From the NCBI RefSeq assembly GCF_900111745.1, contig NZ_FOIJ01000009.1:248001-312000 (forward strand): a stretch of 64,000 bases of DNA, written 5' to 3'. This document shows positions 37,801 through 46,702 of this stretch, one piece after another. The notes below the pieces were generated by a model, which worked only from the letters and a program-made list of their open reading frames with translations, did not search any database and was not told where the DNA came from. The stretch is from Stigmatella erecta. GTDB taxonomy: Bacteria; Myxococcota; Myxococcia; Myxococcales; Myxococcaceae. Each line of letters begins with the position of its first letter. Positions within the stretch are counted from its first letter, which is position 1. Position numbers and translations under genes: made by a program.

Positions 37801-39255
37801 GCCATGCTCCACGGCGATCGCGTCAGGGGTCTCGTGGGCCCGCTGGGTGATCAGCTCCAGGACCGGACGGGCGGGCACGGGAAGCGGCCCACCGTCGAGC
37901 ACGGAGGACGCCAGGGTGGCCGCGCTGGCCTCGGGCGGGAGACGGCGCGTCGGAGGGGTCTTCGCCTGGCCCACCGCCAGCCCGGGCTCCGCGGCGAGTG
38001 CCTCCAGCAGCTCGACGAAGGCGCCCTGGTGGGCGTTCAGATCCTGGGCCTCGTAGCAGGCGGGGTTGGCGTCGAAGTCCATCCGCATGCCCTGGCCATC
38101 CGACCGGGCATAGAGGCCGATCGAGAGGTCCTCCACGGGGCCCGCGGAGATGTTGTGCGCGATGGTGGGCATCCCCGCGAAGCGCAGGGCGTAGTCAAAC
38201 GGCATGATGTTGACCACGGGGCCAAACAGCCGCCGCTGTCCGCCCACCAGCTTCAGGTCGCGGCGGAGCTGCTCGTAGCGGTAGCGCAGGTGGGGCCGCA
38301 TGGCGCGGATCTCCGCGGCCACCCCACGGGCCATGTCCAGCAGGCTGGCCTCGGGGCGCACGGGCACGCGCAGGGGGACGATGTTCATGGCCATGCAGGG
38401 CACGCGCAGCGCGGCCGTGCCGAGCCGGTTCATCACCGGCAGGCCCAGCACCACCTCGGCCGCATCCGTCAGCCGGTGCAGGTAGACCGCCGTGGCCGCC
38501 AGCATGAGATCCGGCCAGCTCAGGCCCGCCGTCTTGGAGGCCGCCTGGAGCCGCTCCATCAGCTGCGGAGGCAGGACGCGGGTCTGGCGCACGAAGGTGG
38601 AGGACATGGGGGCGGGGGACGCCAGGCTGACCGGGGAGGGCCGGTCGGCGAAGCGCTCCGTCCAGAAGGCCCGGTCGAGTGAGGACTGGGGGCCATTGCG
38701 GTACGCCACGTCCTCGTCCAGCACGGCCTGGAACGAGCCGAAGCCTCCCGTCACGGGGCGGCCCGCGGCTTTCGCGGTGTAGAGTTCGGCCACGCGCCGG
38801 GCCATCAGCGAGAAGCCGAAGCCATCCAGGGCGATGTGGTGGGCCCGCTGAAACCAGAAGAACCGCTGGGGCCCGGCCTTGAACAGCGCGTGTGCGAAGA
38901 GCGGACCCTGGTTGAGATCCACCGTCCGGGCCAGATCCGTCTTCATCCAGGCCTGCACCGCCGCCCAGGGGTCTGCCGCCTCGCTGACGTCGTCCAGGTG
39001 GAAGGCCCAGCCGGTCTGGGCGCCGGGCAACTGCTGGGGGCCGGCCTCGCCGTTCACGAACCGGGCGTGCAGCGCCTCGGCCTCGCTGACGGCCTGGCGG
39101 ACCGCTGCTTCGAAGAGCGAGGGATCCACGGCGCCGAGGATCTCGATGCACTCACCGGCGTTGTACACCGGGCTCTTGAGATCGAGCTGTTGGCCCAGCC
39201 AGATGCCGTGCTGGGCCGCGGACAGCGGCCGGCGTGTTTCCTGTGAATCCTGCAT
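34888..39255 (-). CDS. mxcG: Myxochelin NRPS (C-A-PCP-reductase)
   Basis: A 1455-residue non-ribosomal peptide synthetase. Domains in order: condensation (1-430, active-site HHIALDG at 139-145), adenylation (about 450-960, LAYVIYTSGSTGQPNGV, NTYGPTEATV, YRTGDKARV, GHRIDPTEIE), carrier protein (about 985-1050, FFELGGQSL with the phosphopantetheine Ser near 1006), and a thioester reductase (from about 1098, VLLTGATGFVGAHLL). It joins two 2,3-dihydroxybenzoyl units to lysine and releases the product by reduction (established for the Stigmatella enzyme). Middle of the mxcC-G operon, 60 bp after mxcF. Confidence 0.95.
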   Translation of the reverse strand: MQDSQETRRPLSAAQHGIWLGQQLDLKSPVYNAGECIEILGAVDPSLFEAAVRQAVSEAEALHARFVNGEAGPQQLPGAQTGWAFHLDDVSEAADPWAAVQAWMKTDLARTVDLNQGPLFAHALFKAGPQRFFWFQRAHHIALDGFGFSLMARRVAELYTAKAAGRPVTGGFGSFQAVLDEDVAYRNGPQSSLDRAFWTERFADRPSPVSLASPAPMSSTFVRQTRVLPPQLMERLQAASKTAGLSWPDLMLAATAVYLHRLTDAAEVVLGLPVMNRLGTAALRVPCMAMNIVPLRVPVRPEASLLDMARGVAAEIRAMRPHLRYRYEQLRRDLKLVGGQRRLFGPVVNIMPFDYALRFAGMPTIAHNISAGPVEDLSIGLYARSDGQGMRMDFDANPACYEAQDLNAHQGAFVELLEALAAEPGLAVGQAKTPPTRRLPPEASAATLASSVLDGGPLPVPARPVLELITQRAHETPDAIAVEHGQHQLSYRDLLQHAQALSAQLLQEGVQPNTPVAVMLPRGLDAIVASLGVLLSGAGYLPLDPQGPSSRTAAILEDAKPALILQRAASDADPMARGNIVLRRNEAAPASAPSPVQAEGERLAYVIYTSGSTGQPNGVQIPHDALAHFVAGATHRYGVQREDRVLQFAPLHFDASVEEIFLTLCAGAKLVLRTEEMLQSVSRLLDACAEHGITVLDLPTAFWHELAYSVSTGAARLPPSIRLVIIGGEAALPERVARWRAAAGAEVLLLNTYGPTEATVVATTATLSGPPSPGAPEEEIPIGRPLPGVRTALIDAQGKLAAPGTEGELYLLGGGLARGYLGRPELNAARFTSLGALPGNPRAYRTGDKARVRADGQLVFAGRVDDEFKISGHRIDPTEIETVLLAHAGVRAAAVVGQILPGGTRRLCAHIVAGTPAPASAELRRHLLAELPAAMVPSAFVFAERLPRTSTGKVDRNALRLVMPPEDTAATAAATEFERLVLQVWEQVLGLSGMSAQDDFFELGGQSLQTIQVANRLGVALGREVPVATVFRYPTAAALAQALEHGEQNGAEGGGLSAAMLADAELPEDCVPWLQKPGTPAAPVPSPSTPWRQVLLTGATGFVGAHLLDQLLRQTQARVVCLVRARDEAHAMERLRESMTGQRLSTASLAERVMAVPADLGQPWLGLSSARFHSLAAECDALIHNAAVVSVVREYGSLQATNVRGTRELLRLAAAVKPKPLHYVSTVAVAPQANLSPEVPEAFVPAHAGLRDGYQQSKWVAERLVQQASERGLPVSVYRLGRVSGAVGSSIVNPQDLVWRILLAGIPAGALPQLDVGEVWTPVDYVASALVRLSLVSPGGGVFNVTPVPEVRLPEVFGWVRDYGYPVELCPLPAWRTRVAQATGSADSSTTLAFFDLRAGASEPTFGLGTLRSERVLHALSGSDISCPKTDRQMLHRYLDYCVEQGLLQRPPKNR

Positions 39256-39315
39256 CGCTCAGTACTCCCTTAGGTGTGAACCCCGTCGAGGGGGGGCGGC
39301 CCCACGGCTCGATGG

Positions 39316-40248
39316 CTACGCGTTGGGCCGGTTTCCGTGATGGAGCGCCGCGGCCACCTGCATGGGGGGCTGGGCGGTGGAGGTCAGCATCGCGTACCAG
39401 TCATTCAGGGTCGGACGCTCGGCCAGCTCCACGAAGGTGACCTCGGTCCCGGCATTCCGCCAGCGCTCGACCAGGCTCATGAGGCGGATGGAGTCGAGCC
39501 CCCGCTCGAGAAGGTTTTCGTCATCGCCCGGAGCGCCCTCCTGCTGGAGCAGCTCGAGGACGTCCGCGCGGATCTGCTGGCGGCTCAGCGGCGCCCCGGC
39601 GCGGGGGGCCTGGGGCCGCAGCTGCTCGATGAGCTGCTGCGTGGTGGTGGTGACGGCGCACAGCCGCGCCGCGTAGTTCAGCGCCATCTGGTGGTTCTCC
39701 AGGGAGAAGTCGGCCACGCCGTCGGCCACGAGGAACGGCTGCACCTCGTTCATGAAGGCCTCGCTGGCGGTCTGGAGGCAGCCGATGTGCGCGTAGATGC
39801 CGCAGATGATGAGCTGGTTGCGCTTGCCCTGGCGCAGGATGTCCATCAGCTGTGTCCGGTTGAACGCGCTGTAGCGCCACTTGGTGAGGACGATGTCGCC
39901 CTCGGACGGCGCCAGCGCGTCGATGATCTGCTTCTGGTGCGGGCCGCCGTTGATGCCCGCGCCCCAGAAGTCCAGCAGGAGGCCGCGCTGCTCGGGCGTC
40001 TGCCCGCCTGGCTGGGCCGAGTACACCACGGGGATACCCAGCGAGGCGCAGTGCTGCCGCAGCTGACGGATGTTCGCCACGAGCTCGGTCACGGGCGAGG
40101 CCCCGCTGGTGAAGGCCTCCACGAAGTAGCGCTGCATGTCGTGGATGAGCAGGACGGCGCGCTGGGGATCGGGGGTCCAGGACACCTTGTTCGCGGGCAG
40201 GTCGGCCGCGGTGGGCATGCGGTAGGGGGAGATGGCGGGCAGTGCCAT
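39316..40248 (-). CDS. mxcF: Isochorismatase / aryl carrier protein fusion
   Basis: A 310-residue EntB-like bifunctional protein. Residues 1-205 are the isochorismatase domain: [69 protein letters not shown]. Residues about 225-295 are an aryl carrier domain with [18 protein letters not shown], the Ser of LDSI carrying phosphopantetheine. It makes 2,3-dihydro-2,3-dihydroxybenzoate and later carries the activated acid to MxcG. It lies 78 bp after mxcE. Confidence 0.95.
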   Translation of the reverse strand: MALPAISPYRMPTAADLPANKVSWTPDPQRAVLLIHDMQRYFVEAFTSGASPVTELVANIRQLRQHCASLGIPVVYSAQPGGQTPEQRGLLLDFWGAGINGGPHQKQIIDALAPSEGDIVLTKWRYSAFNRTQLMDILRQGKRNQLIICGIYAHIGCLQTASEAFMNEVQPFLVADGVADFSLENHQMALNYAARLCAVTTTTQQLIEQLRPQAPRAGAPLSRQQIRADVLELLQQEGAPGDDENLLERGLDSIRLMSLVERWRNAGTEVTFVELAERPTLNDWYAMLTSTAQPPMQVAAALHHGNRPNA

Positions 40249-40326
40249 GGTGAACTCTCTCGTGTGGGAAGGAGGGAACAGCGGTTCGGGGAGGGGGGCT
40301 TCGTCCGGTCTCGGAAGAGGCCCCGG

Positions 40327-41961
40327 CTAGCGGCGGGTCAGGGTCTCGCGCAGGGCCTTCTTGCTGACCTTGCCGACGCCGGTCTGCGGGAACGCGGTGA
40401 CGAATTCGACACGGTCCGGAATCTTGTAGGCCGCCAGGCCACGCTCCCTCAGGAACGAGGTGAGCGTCGCGGCGGTGGGCGCGGCTTCGCGGGGAATGAC
40501 GAACGCGCAGGTCCGCTCGCCCAGGAAGGGGTCCGGAACGGAGATCACCGCGGCGTCATGGACCGAAGGGTGCGCCAGCAGGTGGTTCTCCACCTCTTCG
40601 GCGGCGATCTTGTCGCCGCCCCGGTTGATCTGATCCTTCGCCCGGCCTTCCACCACCATGTAGCCTTCCGGCGTCACCCGCACCAGATCGCCCGTGCAGT
40701 AGAAGCCATCGGCGGTGAACGCCCGGGCGTTGTGGGCCTCGGCCTTGTAGTAGCCACGGATGGTGTACGGGCCCCGGGTCAGCAGCTGGCCGGTCTCGCC
40801 CGGGGCGACCTCCTGGCCGTCCTCGTCCACAATCCGGATCTCGTCATCGGGGGAGATGGGACGGCCCTGGGTGGCGACGATGAGCTCCTCGGGGTCGTCC
40901 AGCCGGGTGTAGTTCACCAGGCCCTCGGCCATGCCATAGACCTGCTGCAGCCCGCAGCCCAGGGTGGGCCGCACGCGCTGGGCGGCCTCGGCGCTGAGCC
41001 GGGCACCGCCCACCTGGAGCACCTTCAGGCTGGACAGGTCATGCCGCCGGGACTTGGCGGCATCCATCCAGATCATCGCCAGCGGAGGCACCAGCGCGGT
41101 GAAGGTGACGCGCTCACGCTCGATCAAGGGAAAGGCGTAATCCGGGCTGGGGTGCAGGGCCAGCACGGCGGTCCCGCCGGCGTAGAAGGTCCCGAGCACC
41201 CCCGGCGAGCTGAGGGGGAAGTTGTGCGCGGCGGGCAGCGCGCACAGGTACACGCTCGTCCCGTCGAGCTGGCAGATCTCCACGCTGCCGCGCAGGCTGT
41301 AGATGTAGTCGTCGTGGGTGCGGGGGATGAGCTTGGGAACGCCGGTGCTGCCCCCCGAGAGCTGGAAGAAGGCCACATCGCTGGGCGTGGGCCCGGGCAG
41401 GCCGTCCAGCGGCGAGGCGTAGAGTTGGTGCAGGGGCGTGAAGGGCCCCGCGTCGCCCACGACAATCACGTGGCGCAGGCCCGGCACGGCGGCGCGCACC
41501 TTCTCGGCCAGCGTGCGGTAGTCGAACCCCCCGTGCTTGTCGGCGATGACGTAGGCCACCGCCTCGGTGAACTCGCAGAAGTAGGTGATCTCCGCGCTGC
41601 GGTGCGCGGGGAGCGCGAACACCGGCAGGGCTCCCATGCGGAACAGCGCGAAGACGACCTCGAAGAACTCGGCGATGTTGGGCAGCTGCACCACCACGCG
41701 GTCCCGCGCCTGGATGCCCAGGGCGTGGAAGCCGGCCACCAGCCGGTCGGTCCGCTCGTCGAACTCGCGGTAGCTCCAGCGCTGCGTCCCGGCCACCAGG
41801 GCCGTGCGGTCCCCGTGGCGCTGGGCGCGCTCGCGCAGCATCTGGCCGAAGGTCTCTCCCCGCCAGTAGCCCGCCTGGCGGTAGCGCGTGGCGAACTCCT
41901 CGGGCCAGGCCGTGCAGCCGGGAAGCGGGGAGGGGGCCTGCGGTGAGACGGATGCTGTCAC
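40327..41961 (-). CDS. mxcE: 2,3-dihydroxybenzoate-AMP ligase
   Basis: A 544-residue stand-alone adenylation enzyme of the EntE/DhbE type that activates 2,3-dihydroxybenzoate and loads it on MxcF. Motifs: [20 protein letters not shown] (AMP-binding P-loop, about 200-220), [31 protein letters not shown], and the C-terminal catalytic Lys in [12 protein letters not shown]. The early [10 protein letters not shown] is typical of aryl-activating enzymes. Start overlaps the mxcD stop by 4 bp. Confidence 0.95.
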   Translation of the reverse strand: MTASVSPQAPSPLPGCTAWPEEFATRYRQAGYWRGETFGQMLRERAQRHGDRTALVAGTQRWSYREFDERTDRLVAGFHALGIQARDRVVVQLPNIAEFFEVVFALFRMGALPVFALPAHRSAEITYFCEFTEAVAYVIADKHGGFDYRTLAEKVRAAVPGLRHVIVVGDAGPFTPLHQLYASPLDGLPGPTPSDVAFFQLSGGSTGVPKLIPRTHDDYIYSLRGSVEICQLDGTSVYLCALPAAHNFPLSSPGVLGTFYAGGTAVLALHPSPDYAFPLIERERVTFTALVPPLAMIWMDAAKSRRHDLSSLKVLQVGGARLSAEAAQRVRPTLGCGLQQVYGMAEGLVNYTRLDDPEELIVATQGRPISPDDEIRIVDEDGQEVAPGETGQLLTRGPYTIRGYYKAEAHNARAFTADGFYCTGDLVRVTPEGYMVVEGRAKDQINRGGDKIAAEEVENHLLAHPSVHDAAVISVPDPFLGERTCAFVIPREAAPTAATLTSFLRERGLAAYKIPDRVEFVTAFPQTGVGKVSKKALRETLTRR

Positions 41962-43184
41962 GACTTGACCTCCGCGTTCTGCCCCAGCCCCATCGCGTGG
42001 AGCATGGTGCGGAACTTGGCCTCGGTCTCCGCCAGCTCGGACTCGGGCTTCGAGCCCACCACGATGCCCGCGCCCGCGAACAGCCGCAGCGAGTGCTCAT
42101 CGGCCTCGGCGCAGCGGATGGTCACGGCCCACTGGCCGTCCCCGGTCGCATCGCACCAGCCGACCGTGCCCGTGTAGTAGCCGCGATCGAACGGCTCGAT
42201 CGAGGTGATGGCCTCGTGCGCCAGCTCCGTCGGGTAGCCGCACACCGCCGGGGTGGGGTGCAGCGCGACCGCCAGCTTCAGCGAGGTGATGGACGGATCC
42301 GCCAGCTCGCCGCAGATCCGGCTCGACAGGTGCCACATGGTCTGCGTGCTGACCAGGGACGGTCCCGCGGGCACGTCCAGCTTCTTGCAGAACGGCCGCA
42401 TGGCCTCCACGACCGCGTCGATGACCACTGCGTGCTCGTGGAGATCCTTGGGGGACTTCAGCAGCGTGGCGGCCCGCTCCTGGTCCTCCACGGGGTTGGG
42501 GCTGCGCGCCGCCGAGCCCGCCAGCGGGTTGGCGAGCACCTGAAGCCCCGAGCGGGACACCAGCAGCTCGGGGCTGGCGCCGATGAGCGTCCGCCTGCGT
42601 CCGCCCGAGGCCGCGTCCGTCCCGGTGGGCAGGTCCACGGCGAAGGTGTAGCCAGAGGGGTTGCGCTGGGCGAGGTTGCGCAGCAGCTGCTGAAGATCGA
42701 TCGGCGTGGTGGCGCTCAGGTGCAGCGACCGGGACAGCACCACCTTGCGCAGCGAGCCGCTCTGCATCAGCTTCAGCGCCTGCGAGACGCCGTCGAGGTA
42801 GGCCGCCGGCTCGGGCACGGGCTGGACCGTGTAGCGCGCCGCCAGGGGCTGCGTCACGGGCACGTCGGTGTCGAACATCAGGGGGCCCGCCCGCTGCAGC
42901 GTCATCGGGACCACCATCTGGGCGGGAATCGAGCCGTCGAAGGGCACCGCGCCCACGGCCACCGGGATGTCGTGCGCGGCCTCGCGGGCACTGTTGAGGA
43001 CGGCCGCCACGCGCTCCGGCAGCCGCTGCAGCGCGTCGGCGCCACCGATGTGCGGCACGGTGGCGAACGTGCCCCGTGCCAGCATCGTCCGCTTGGGAGA
43101 GGCGAAGAAGAAGGAGGAACCGGCCTCGTAGCTCTCAAGCAACTGCGCGGCCAGCTGCTGCGGCGACATGGGACGTTCGGCCAT
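41958..43184 (-). CDS. mxcD: Isochorismate synthase
   Basis: A 408-residue chorismate-utilising enzyme (EntC/DhbC type) that makes isochorismate. Seen are [50 protein letters not shown] and the C-terminal [59 protein letters not shown] 43184 has AGGAG ten bases before it; the longer frame upstream is unlikely. A Fur-like site lies about 55 bp upstream. Confidence 0.93.
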   Translation of the reverse strand: MAERPMSPQQLAAQLLESYEAGSSFFFASPKRTMLARGTFATVPHIGGADALQRLPERVAAVLNSAREAAHDIPVAVGAVPFDGSIPAQMVVPMTLQRAGPLMFDTDVPVTQPLAARYTVQPVPEPAAYLDGVSQALKLMQSGSLRKVVLSRSLHLSATTPIDLQQLLRNLAQRNPSGYTFAVDLPTGTDAASGGRRRTLIGASPELLVSRSGLQVLANPLAGSAARSPNPVEDQERAATLLKSPKDLHEHAVVIDAVVEAMRPFCKKLDVPAGPSLVSTQTMWHLSSRICGELADPSITSLKLAVALHPTPAVCGYPTELAHEAITSIEPFDRGYYTGTVGWCDATGDGQWAVTIRCAEADEHSLRLFAGAGIVVGSKPESELAETEAKFRTMLHAMGLGQNAEVKS

Positions 43185-43238
43185 CACAAACACGCTCCTG
43201 ATGCAGGGCTTGGAAATGCAGTGCAACTGAACTTAGTA

Positions 43239-43254
43239 ATCGTTCTCAAAATTT
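43239..43254. promoter_or_regulatory. Weak Fur-like motif upstream of mxcD
   Basis: AATCGTTCTCAAAATT shares the TTCTCA core with the sites at 29491, 33395 and 44090, but matches the classical Fur consensus poorly. It lies in the 110-bp gap between mxcC and mxcD, so it may give mxcDEFG a second iron-controlled promoter. Confidence 0.4.
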
Positions 43255-43294
43255 TGGCGCACGGCTCCCGGGAGTCTGTGCCCGGGAAGGGGGC

Positions 43295-44068
43295 CTAGAC
43301 GCCCAGCGTCGCGCCACCATCGACGCACAGGTCGTGCATGGTGATGTGGCGGGCCTGGTCGGAGGTGAGGAACACCACGGCATCGGCGATGTCGGCGGGG
43401 GTGGCCAGCCGGCGCAGGGGGATGCCCACGCGGAAGGTCTCCAGGGAGCCCTGGATGGTGGCCTCACCGCCCCGCTCATCCGTCCAGAGCGCGCGCTGCA
43501 TGGCCGTGTCGGTGGAGCCGGGGGACACGATGTTGCAGCGGATGTTGTGCTGGGCCAGCTCGAGCCCCAGGCACTTGGTGAACATGGCGGAGGCGGCCTT
43601 GGAGGCCGCGTAGGCGGCCATGTGCATCCGGGGGGTGCCCGAGGCATTCGACGCCACGGTGACAATCACGCCGCCCTTGCGCGGCACCATGCGCCGGGCC
43701 ACGGCACGCGAGACGTGAAACACGCCCTGGGTGTTGACCGCGAAGGTCGTCTCCCAATCCTCGTCGCTGAGCGTGAGGGCAGGGCCCGGCCGCAGCACAC
43801 CGGCCACGTTGACCAGGATGCCAATGGGGCCCAGCTCGCGCTCGACGCGCTCGACCACGGCCTCGACCGCGGCGCTGTCGCGCACATCCACCCCGAAGGC
43901 GTGGACCGGGGCCCGGCGCGGCCCCAGGTCCGAGACCAGCGCGGAGAGCTTCTCGGCCTGAACATCGAGCGCGGCGACCCGTACGGTGTCCGCCAGCGCG
44001 CGGACGACCGCTGCACCAATTCCCTGTGCCGCGCCCGTGACCAGGGCCACCTTGGAGGTCGTTTCCAT
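43295..44068 (-). CDS. mxcC: 2,3-dihydro-2,3-dihydroxybenzoate dehydrogenase
   Basis: A 257-residue SDR of the EntA/DhbA type that forms 2,3-dihydroxybenzoate. Motifs: [14 protein letters not shown] (NAD-binding, about 9-22), [11 protein letters not shown] in place of [24 protein letters not shown] with the Tyr-x3-Lys pair, and [16 protein letters not shown] 44068 is chosen because a Fur-like site occupies 44087-44105; the longer frame would place that operator inside the gene. It opens the biosynthetic operon mxcC to mxcG. Confidence 0.93.
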   Translation of the reverse strand: METTSKVALVTGAAQGIGAAVVRALADTVRVAALDVQAEKLSALVSDLGPRRAPVHAFGVDVRDSAAVEAVVERVERELGPIGILVNVAGVLRPGPALTLSDEDWETTFAVNTQGVFHVSRAVARRMVPRKGGVIVTVASNASGTPRMHMAAYAASKAASAMFTKCLGLELAQHNIRCNIVSPGSTDTAMQRALWTDERGGEATIQGSLETFRVGIPLRRLATPADIADAVVFLTSDQARHITMHDLCVDGGATLGV

Positions 44069-44086
44069 GCGTTCGTTGTCCCCGAT

Positions 44087-44105
44087 GAAAATGGTTCTCA
44101 TTCTC
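44087..44105. promoter_or_regulatory. Fur-like box upstream of mxcC
   Basis: Minus strand GAGAATGAGAACCATTTTC agrees with the classical Fur consensus at 15 of 19 positions, 18 bp before the mxcC start. Its core AATGGTTCTCATTCTC is shared with the other sites of the locus. Confidence 0.75.
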
Positions 44106-44172
44106 AGTGGCGGGGCGTCTCGTCCCATGTCTTGACCCTTCCTGTCAAGGGTCATGCCCCACTCAGGGGGTC

Positions 44173-44207
44173 GGTGGGTGAGACATGAAAAAAGTGCTCA
44201 CCCCACC
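44173..44207 (-). terminator. Hairpin downstream of mxcB
   Basis: Near-perfect arms GGTGGGTGAG and CTCACCCCACC (one bulged base) with a loop containing an A/T run, 26 bp after the mxcB stop. It may end mxcB transcription before mxcC. Confidence 0.55.
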
Positions 44208-44232
44208 GGGAGGAGCCGCGGGTGAGACAGGC

Positions 44233-45048
44233 TCAGTCGTGAGGCTCGTGGTGGTCGGCGGTGTCCCGCTTCCAGTAGCCGGTCGCGCTGACCCATCGCT
44301 TGTGGGTGCCACGCTCGTTGTACACGTGCTCACGGATGGGCCGCAGGGTGTTGGCCTCACCGGCCAGCCACACGAAATAGTCCCCGGGAGGGAACTGCAG
44401 CGCGCGGATGGCTTTCTCCAGCTGGTTCGTGCTCCCGGGGGCCGCGCCGTTGCGGTGCAGCCACGTCAGCTCCACGCGGGCGCGGGTGTTGAAGCGCTGC
44501 TCCTCGGAGGCATCGCTGACCTCGATGAAGACAATCGCGTGGGCACCAGCGGGCAGCTCCTCCAGCCAGCGGCCGATGGCCGGCAGCGCGGTCGAGTCGC
44601 CCGCGAGCAGGTACCAGTCGAAGTCCGAGGGGACGATCATCGAGCTGCGGGGGCCTCCCACGCCGACGAAGTCTCCGGGCTTGGCGTGGGTGGCCCAGGT
44701 TGTCCCAGGCCCCGAGCCATGCACCACGAAGTCGATGTCCAGCTCGCCCGCGGCGGCGTCATAGCGCCGCGGGGTGTAGTCCCGCGAGGCGGGGCGGGGC
44801 TTGCCCTCCGGAAACACGGGCCCGTGGGGGCCCATGGTGGGCAGGAGCGGCTTGAGCTCGCCGGGGGCGGGGAAGAGGAGCCGCACGTGGTCGTCCGCCG
44901 CCGGGGTCTGGAAGCCTTCCAGCTCCTTTCCTCCGAGCGTGACACGCACCATATGCGGGGTGACGGAGGCCACACGGAGGACTTCGAGCGTCCGGAACTT
45001 GATCGGGAAGGGCACGCGGCGCGGCGCCCGTTCAGGCTGGGTCATCAT
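44233..45048 (-). CDS. mxcB: Siderophore-interacting protein (ferric reductase type)
   Basis: A 271-residue FAD/NAD(P)H protein of the SIP/ViuB family, which reduces and frees iron from imported ferric siderophore in the cytoplasm. Seen are the FAD motif RPASRDYTPRRYD (RxYT-type), the loop FVVHGSGPGTTWATHAKPGDFVGVGGPRSS, WYLLAGDSTALPAIGRWLEELP and YFVWLAGEANTLRPIREHV. Length is normal. A Fur-like box lies 34 bp upstream. It is separated from mxcC by a hairpin and is therefore probably its own transcript. Confidence 0.92.
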   Translation of the reverse strand: MMTQPERAPRRVPFPIKFRTLEVLRVASVTPHMVRVTLGGKELEGFQTPAADDHVRLLFPAPGELKPLLPTMGPHGPVFPEGKPRPASRDYTPRRYDAAAGELDIDFVVHGSGPGTTWATHAKPGDFVGVGGPRSSMIVPSDFDWYLLAGDSTALPAIGRWLEELPAGAHAIVFIEVSDASEEQRFNTRARVELTWLHRNGAAPGSTNQLEKAIRALQFPPGDYFVWLAGEANTLRPIREHVYNERGTHKRWVSATGYWKRDTADHHEPHD

Positions 45049-45081
45049 GAATTCTCATGGGCCACAATGTGTGGCCTAATT

Positions 45082-45100
45082 GATATTGAATCGCATTATC
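45082..45100. promoter_or_regulatory. Fur-like box upstream of mxcB
   Basis: Minus strand GATAATGCGATTCAATATC agrees with the Fur consensus at 15 of 19 positions and lies 34 bp before the mxcB start in an AT-rich stretch. Confidence 0.7.
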
Positions 45101-45157
45101 ATGTTCACAGGCTGGTCAGGAACGCAACCCCGGGCATAGGGCCTCCTGGGGGGGCCT

Positions 45158-46138
45158 TCAATTCCAGCGCAGGGTGCTTCGCAGGGCCCAGTAATCCTGG
45201 GGCGCTTCGGCCATGCCACGGAGGCGGGCCTCGAGTGCCTCTCCGTAGGGGAGGTCCAGGGCGCGCAGGTGGCTGCTCAGGTGCTCCACGGTGGCCGCGC
45301 CGCTGAGCACCACGCTTGTCCAGGGCTGCGCCAGCGCGGCGGCGGTGGCGAGCACGTCCGGCCCGGTAGGCTGTTCCTGGGCCAGGGCCCGGAAGGGGTG
45401 CAGCGCGGGGCTCTGGTCACGAGGGCCGAGCCGCCCATTGGCGATGACCTCCTTGAGGATGACGCCCCACCCGGCGGCGTGGGCCTCCGCGAGGGCCGGG
45501 CCCGCGGAGCGTTCGAGCACGTTCCAGGTGGCCTGCACGCAGGAGAACAGGGGACGGCCGTCCACGCGGACCTCCAGGGCGCGCCGCAACACCGCGGCTT
45601 GCTGGGGGCCGCTGAGCGAGAGCCCCACGCGCAGTCCCTCCTCGCGCAGCCGTGCCAGTTCCCCCAGCACGGACGTGTCGTCCAGGACGCCGCTCTCGAA
45701 GGTGGCGGAGTGAATCTGGTAGAGGGTGAGGTGCGCTCCCAGGCGCGCGCGGCTCTCGGCGTATTGGCGGCGCAGGGCGGACAGGGAGTGGTCCTTCACC
45801 TCGTGGCGCTCGGCCTCCACGTTCCATCCGGCGGTGTACGTGTAGCCCCACTTGGAGCCCACGGTGACGCCGCCCGGCGGGATGCCCCGCGCGGCCAGCC
45901 ACGAGGCCAGGAAGTCCTCTGCCCGGCCATAGGAGCGGGCCGCGTCGAAGTAGCGCACGCCCGCCCGGTAGGCCGCATCGAGCACCGCATGGGCCCGGTG
46001 TTCCATCGCCTGCACGGACCGGCCGGCGCCCAGGTCCTCCGCATGGCCGAGGGTGATGTAGCCAGGACGTCCGAGGGCTGCCATCCCGAGCCCCAGCGCG
46101 GACACGGTGGGCCCGGAGGCACCAAGGGTGTGCGGCAT
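45158..46138 (-). CDS. Aldo/keto reductase
   Basis: A 326-residue NADPH-dependent aldo/keto reductase. The N-terminal LGLGMAALGRPGY, the catalytic RYFDAARSYGRAEDFLASWL (Asp and Tyr), the Lys in VGSKWGYTY and the His region YQIHSAT fit the tetrad. Segments LGLSLSGPQQ and the C-terminal VVLSGAATVEHLSSHL complete the barrel. Substrate is unknown. An inverted repeat (CCCCTTTC/GAAAGGGG at 46151-46172) lies just upstream of its start. Confidence 0.9.
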   Translation of the reverse strand: MPHTLGASGPTVSALGLGMAALGRPGYITLGHAEDLGAGRSVQAMEHRAHAVLDAAYRAGVRYFDAARSYGRAEDFLASWLAARGIPPGGVTVGSKWGYTYTAGWNVEAERHEVKDHSLSALRRQYAESRARLGAHLTLYQIHSATFESGVLDDTSVLGELARLREEGLRVGLSLSGPQQAAVLRRALEVRVDGRPLFSCVQATWNVLERSAGPALAEAHAAGWGVILKEVIANGRLGPRDQSPALHPFRALAQEQPTGPDVLATAAALAQPWTSVVLSGAATVEHLSSHLRALDLPYGEALEARLRGMAEAPQDYWALRSTLRWN

Positions 46139-46236
46139 GTGTTTCTCCTGCCCCTTTCCTGCCAGAAAGGGGAGGGGGCAGGGGCCCTCCTTTGGGTCCC
46201 TGGTAACTTTCGGGCACCGCCGCGCGTACCCAGGGC

Positions 46237-46695
46237 ATGAACTGGCGACTCAAGGGGTGGTGGGCTGGATTGCTCGTGGCTCCAGTGGTGGCGCTTGCCA
46301 CCGGCGAGGTGAGCAAGACGGAGAAGGAGTGGCGCAAGCAGCTGACGCCGCAGCAATTTCATGTGCTGCGCGAGAAGGGCACCGAGCGGGCCTTCTCGGG
46401 GGCGTACTGGAACCACCACGGGGAGGGCACCTACCACTGTGCCGCCTGTGGCCAGCCCCTCTTCTCCTCGGAGGCCAAGTTTGACTCGGGCACGGGGTGG
46501 CCCAGCTACTGGCAGCCACTTGCCTCGGGAGCGGTGAAGCTCCACGAGGACACGAGCCTGTTCATGACGCGCACCGAGGTGGTGTGTTCGCGCTGTGGGG
46601 GGCACCTGGGTCATGTCTTCGACGACGGACCTGCCCCCACGGGCCTGCGCTACTGCATCAACTCCGTGTCCCTGTCCTTCCAGAAAAAGCCCTGA
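46237..46695 (+). CDS. msrB: Exported methionine (R)-sulfoxide reductase
   Basis: A 152-residue MsrB that reduces methionine R-sulfoxide. An N-terminal hydrophobic segment ([16 protein letters not shown]) suggests export, so repair would be periplasmic. Zinc-binding pairs are YHCAACGQ and VVCSRCGGH. The substrate block is [12 protein letters not shown], and the catalytic Cys is in [10 protein letters not shown]. It faces the lipoprotein gene downstream; stops are 7 bp apart. Confidence 0.94.
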   Translation: MNWRLKGWWAGLLVAPVVALATGEVSKTEKEWRKQLTPQQFHVLREKGTERAFSGAYWNHHGEGTYHCAACGQPLFSSEAKFDSGTGWPSYWQPLASGAVKLHEDTSLFMTRTEVVCSRCGGHLGHVFDDGPAPTGLRYCINSVSLSFQKKP

Positions 46696-46702
46696 GCGGC
46701 CT

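Noticed and set aside
35455-38682. A 1075-codon plus-strand open frame
   Set aside because: It is the antisense shadow of mxcG, with Gly/Arg/His-rich low-complexity translation.
46149-46200. Inverted repeat CCCCTTTC/GAAAGGGG as an operator
   Set aside because: The 8-bp arms are low-complexity C and G runs in a GC-rich gap and could arise by chance.
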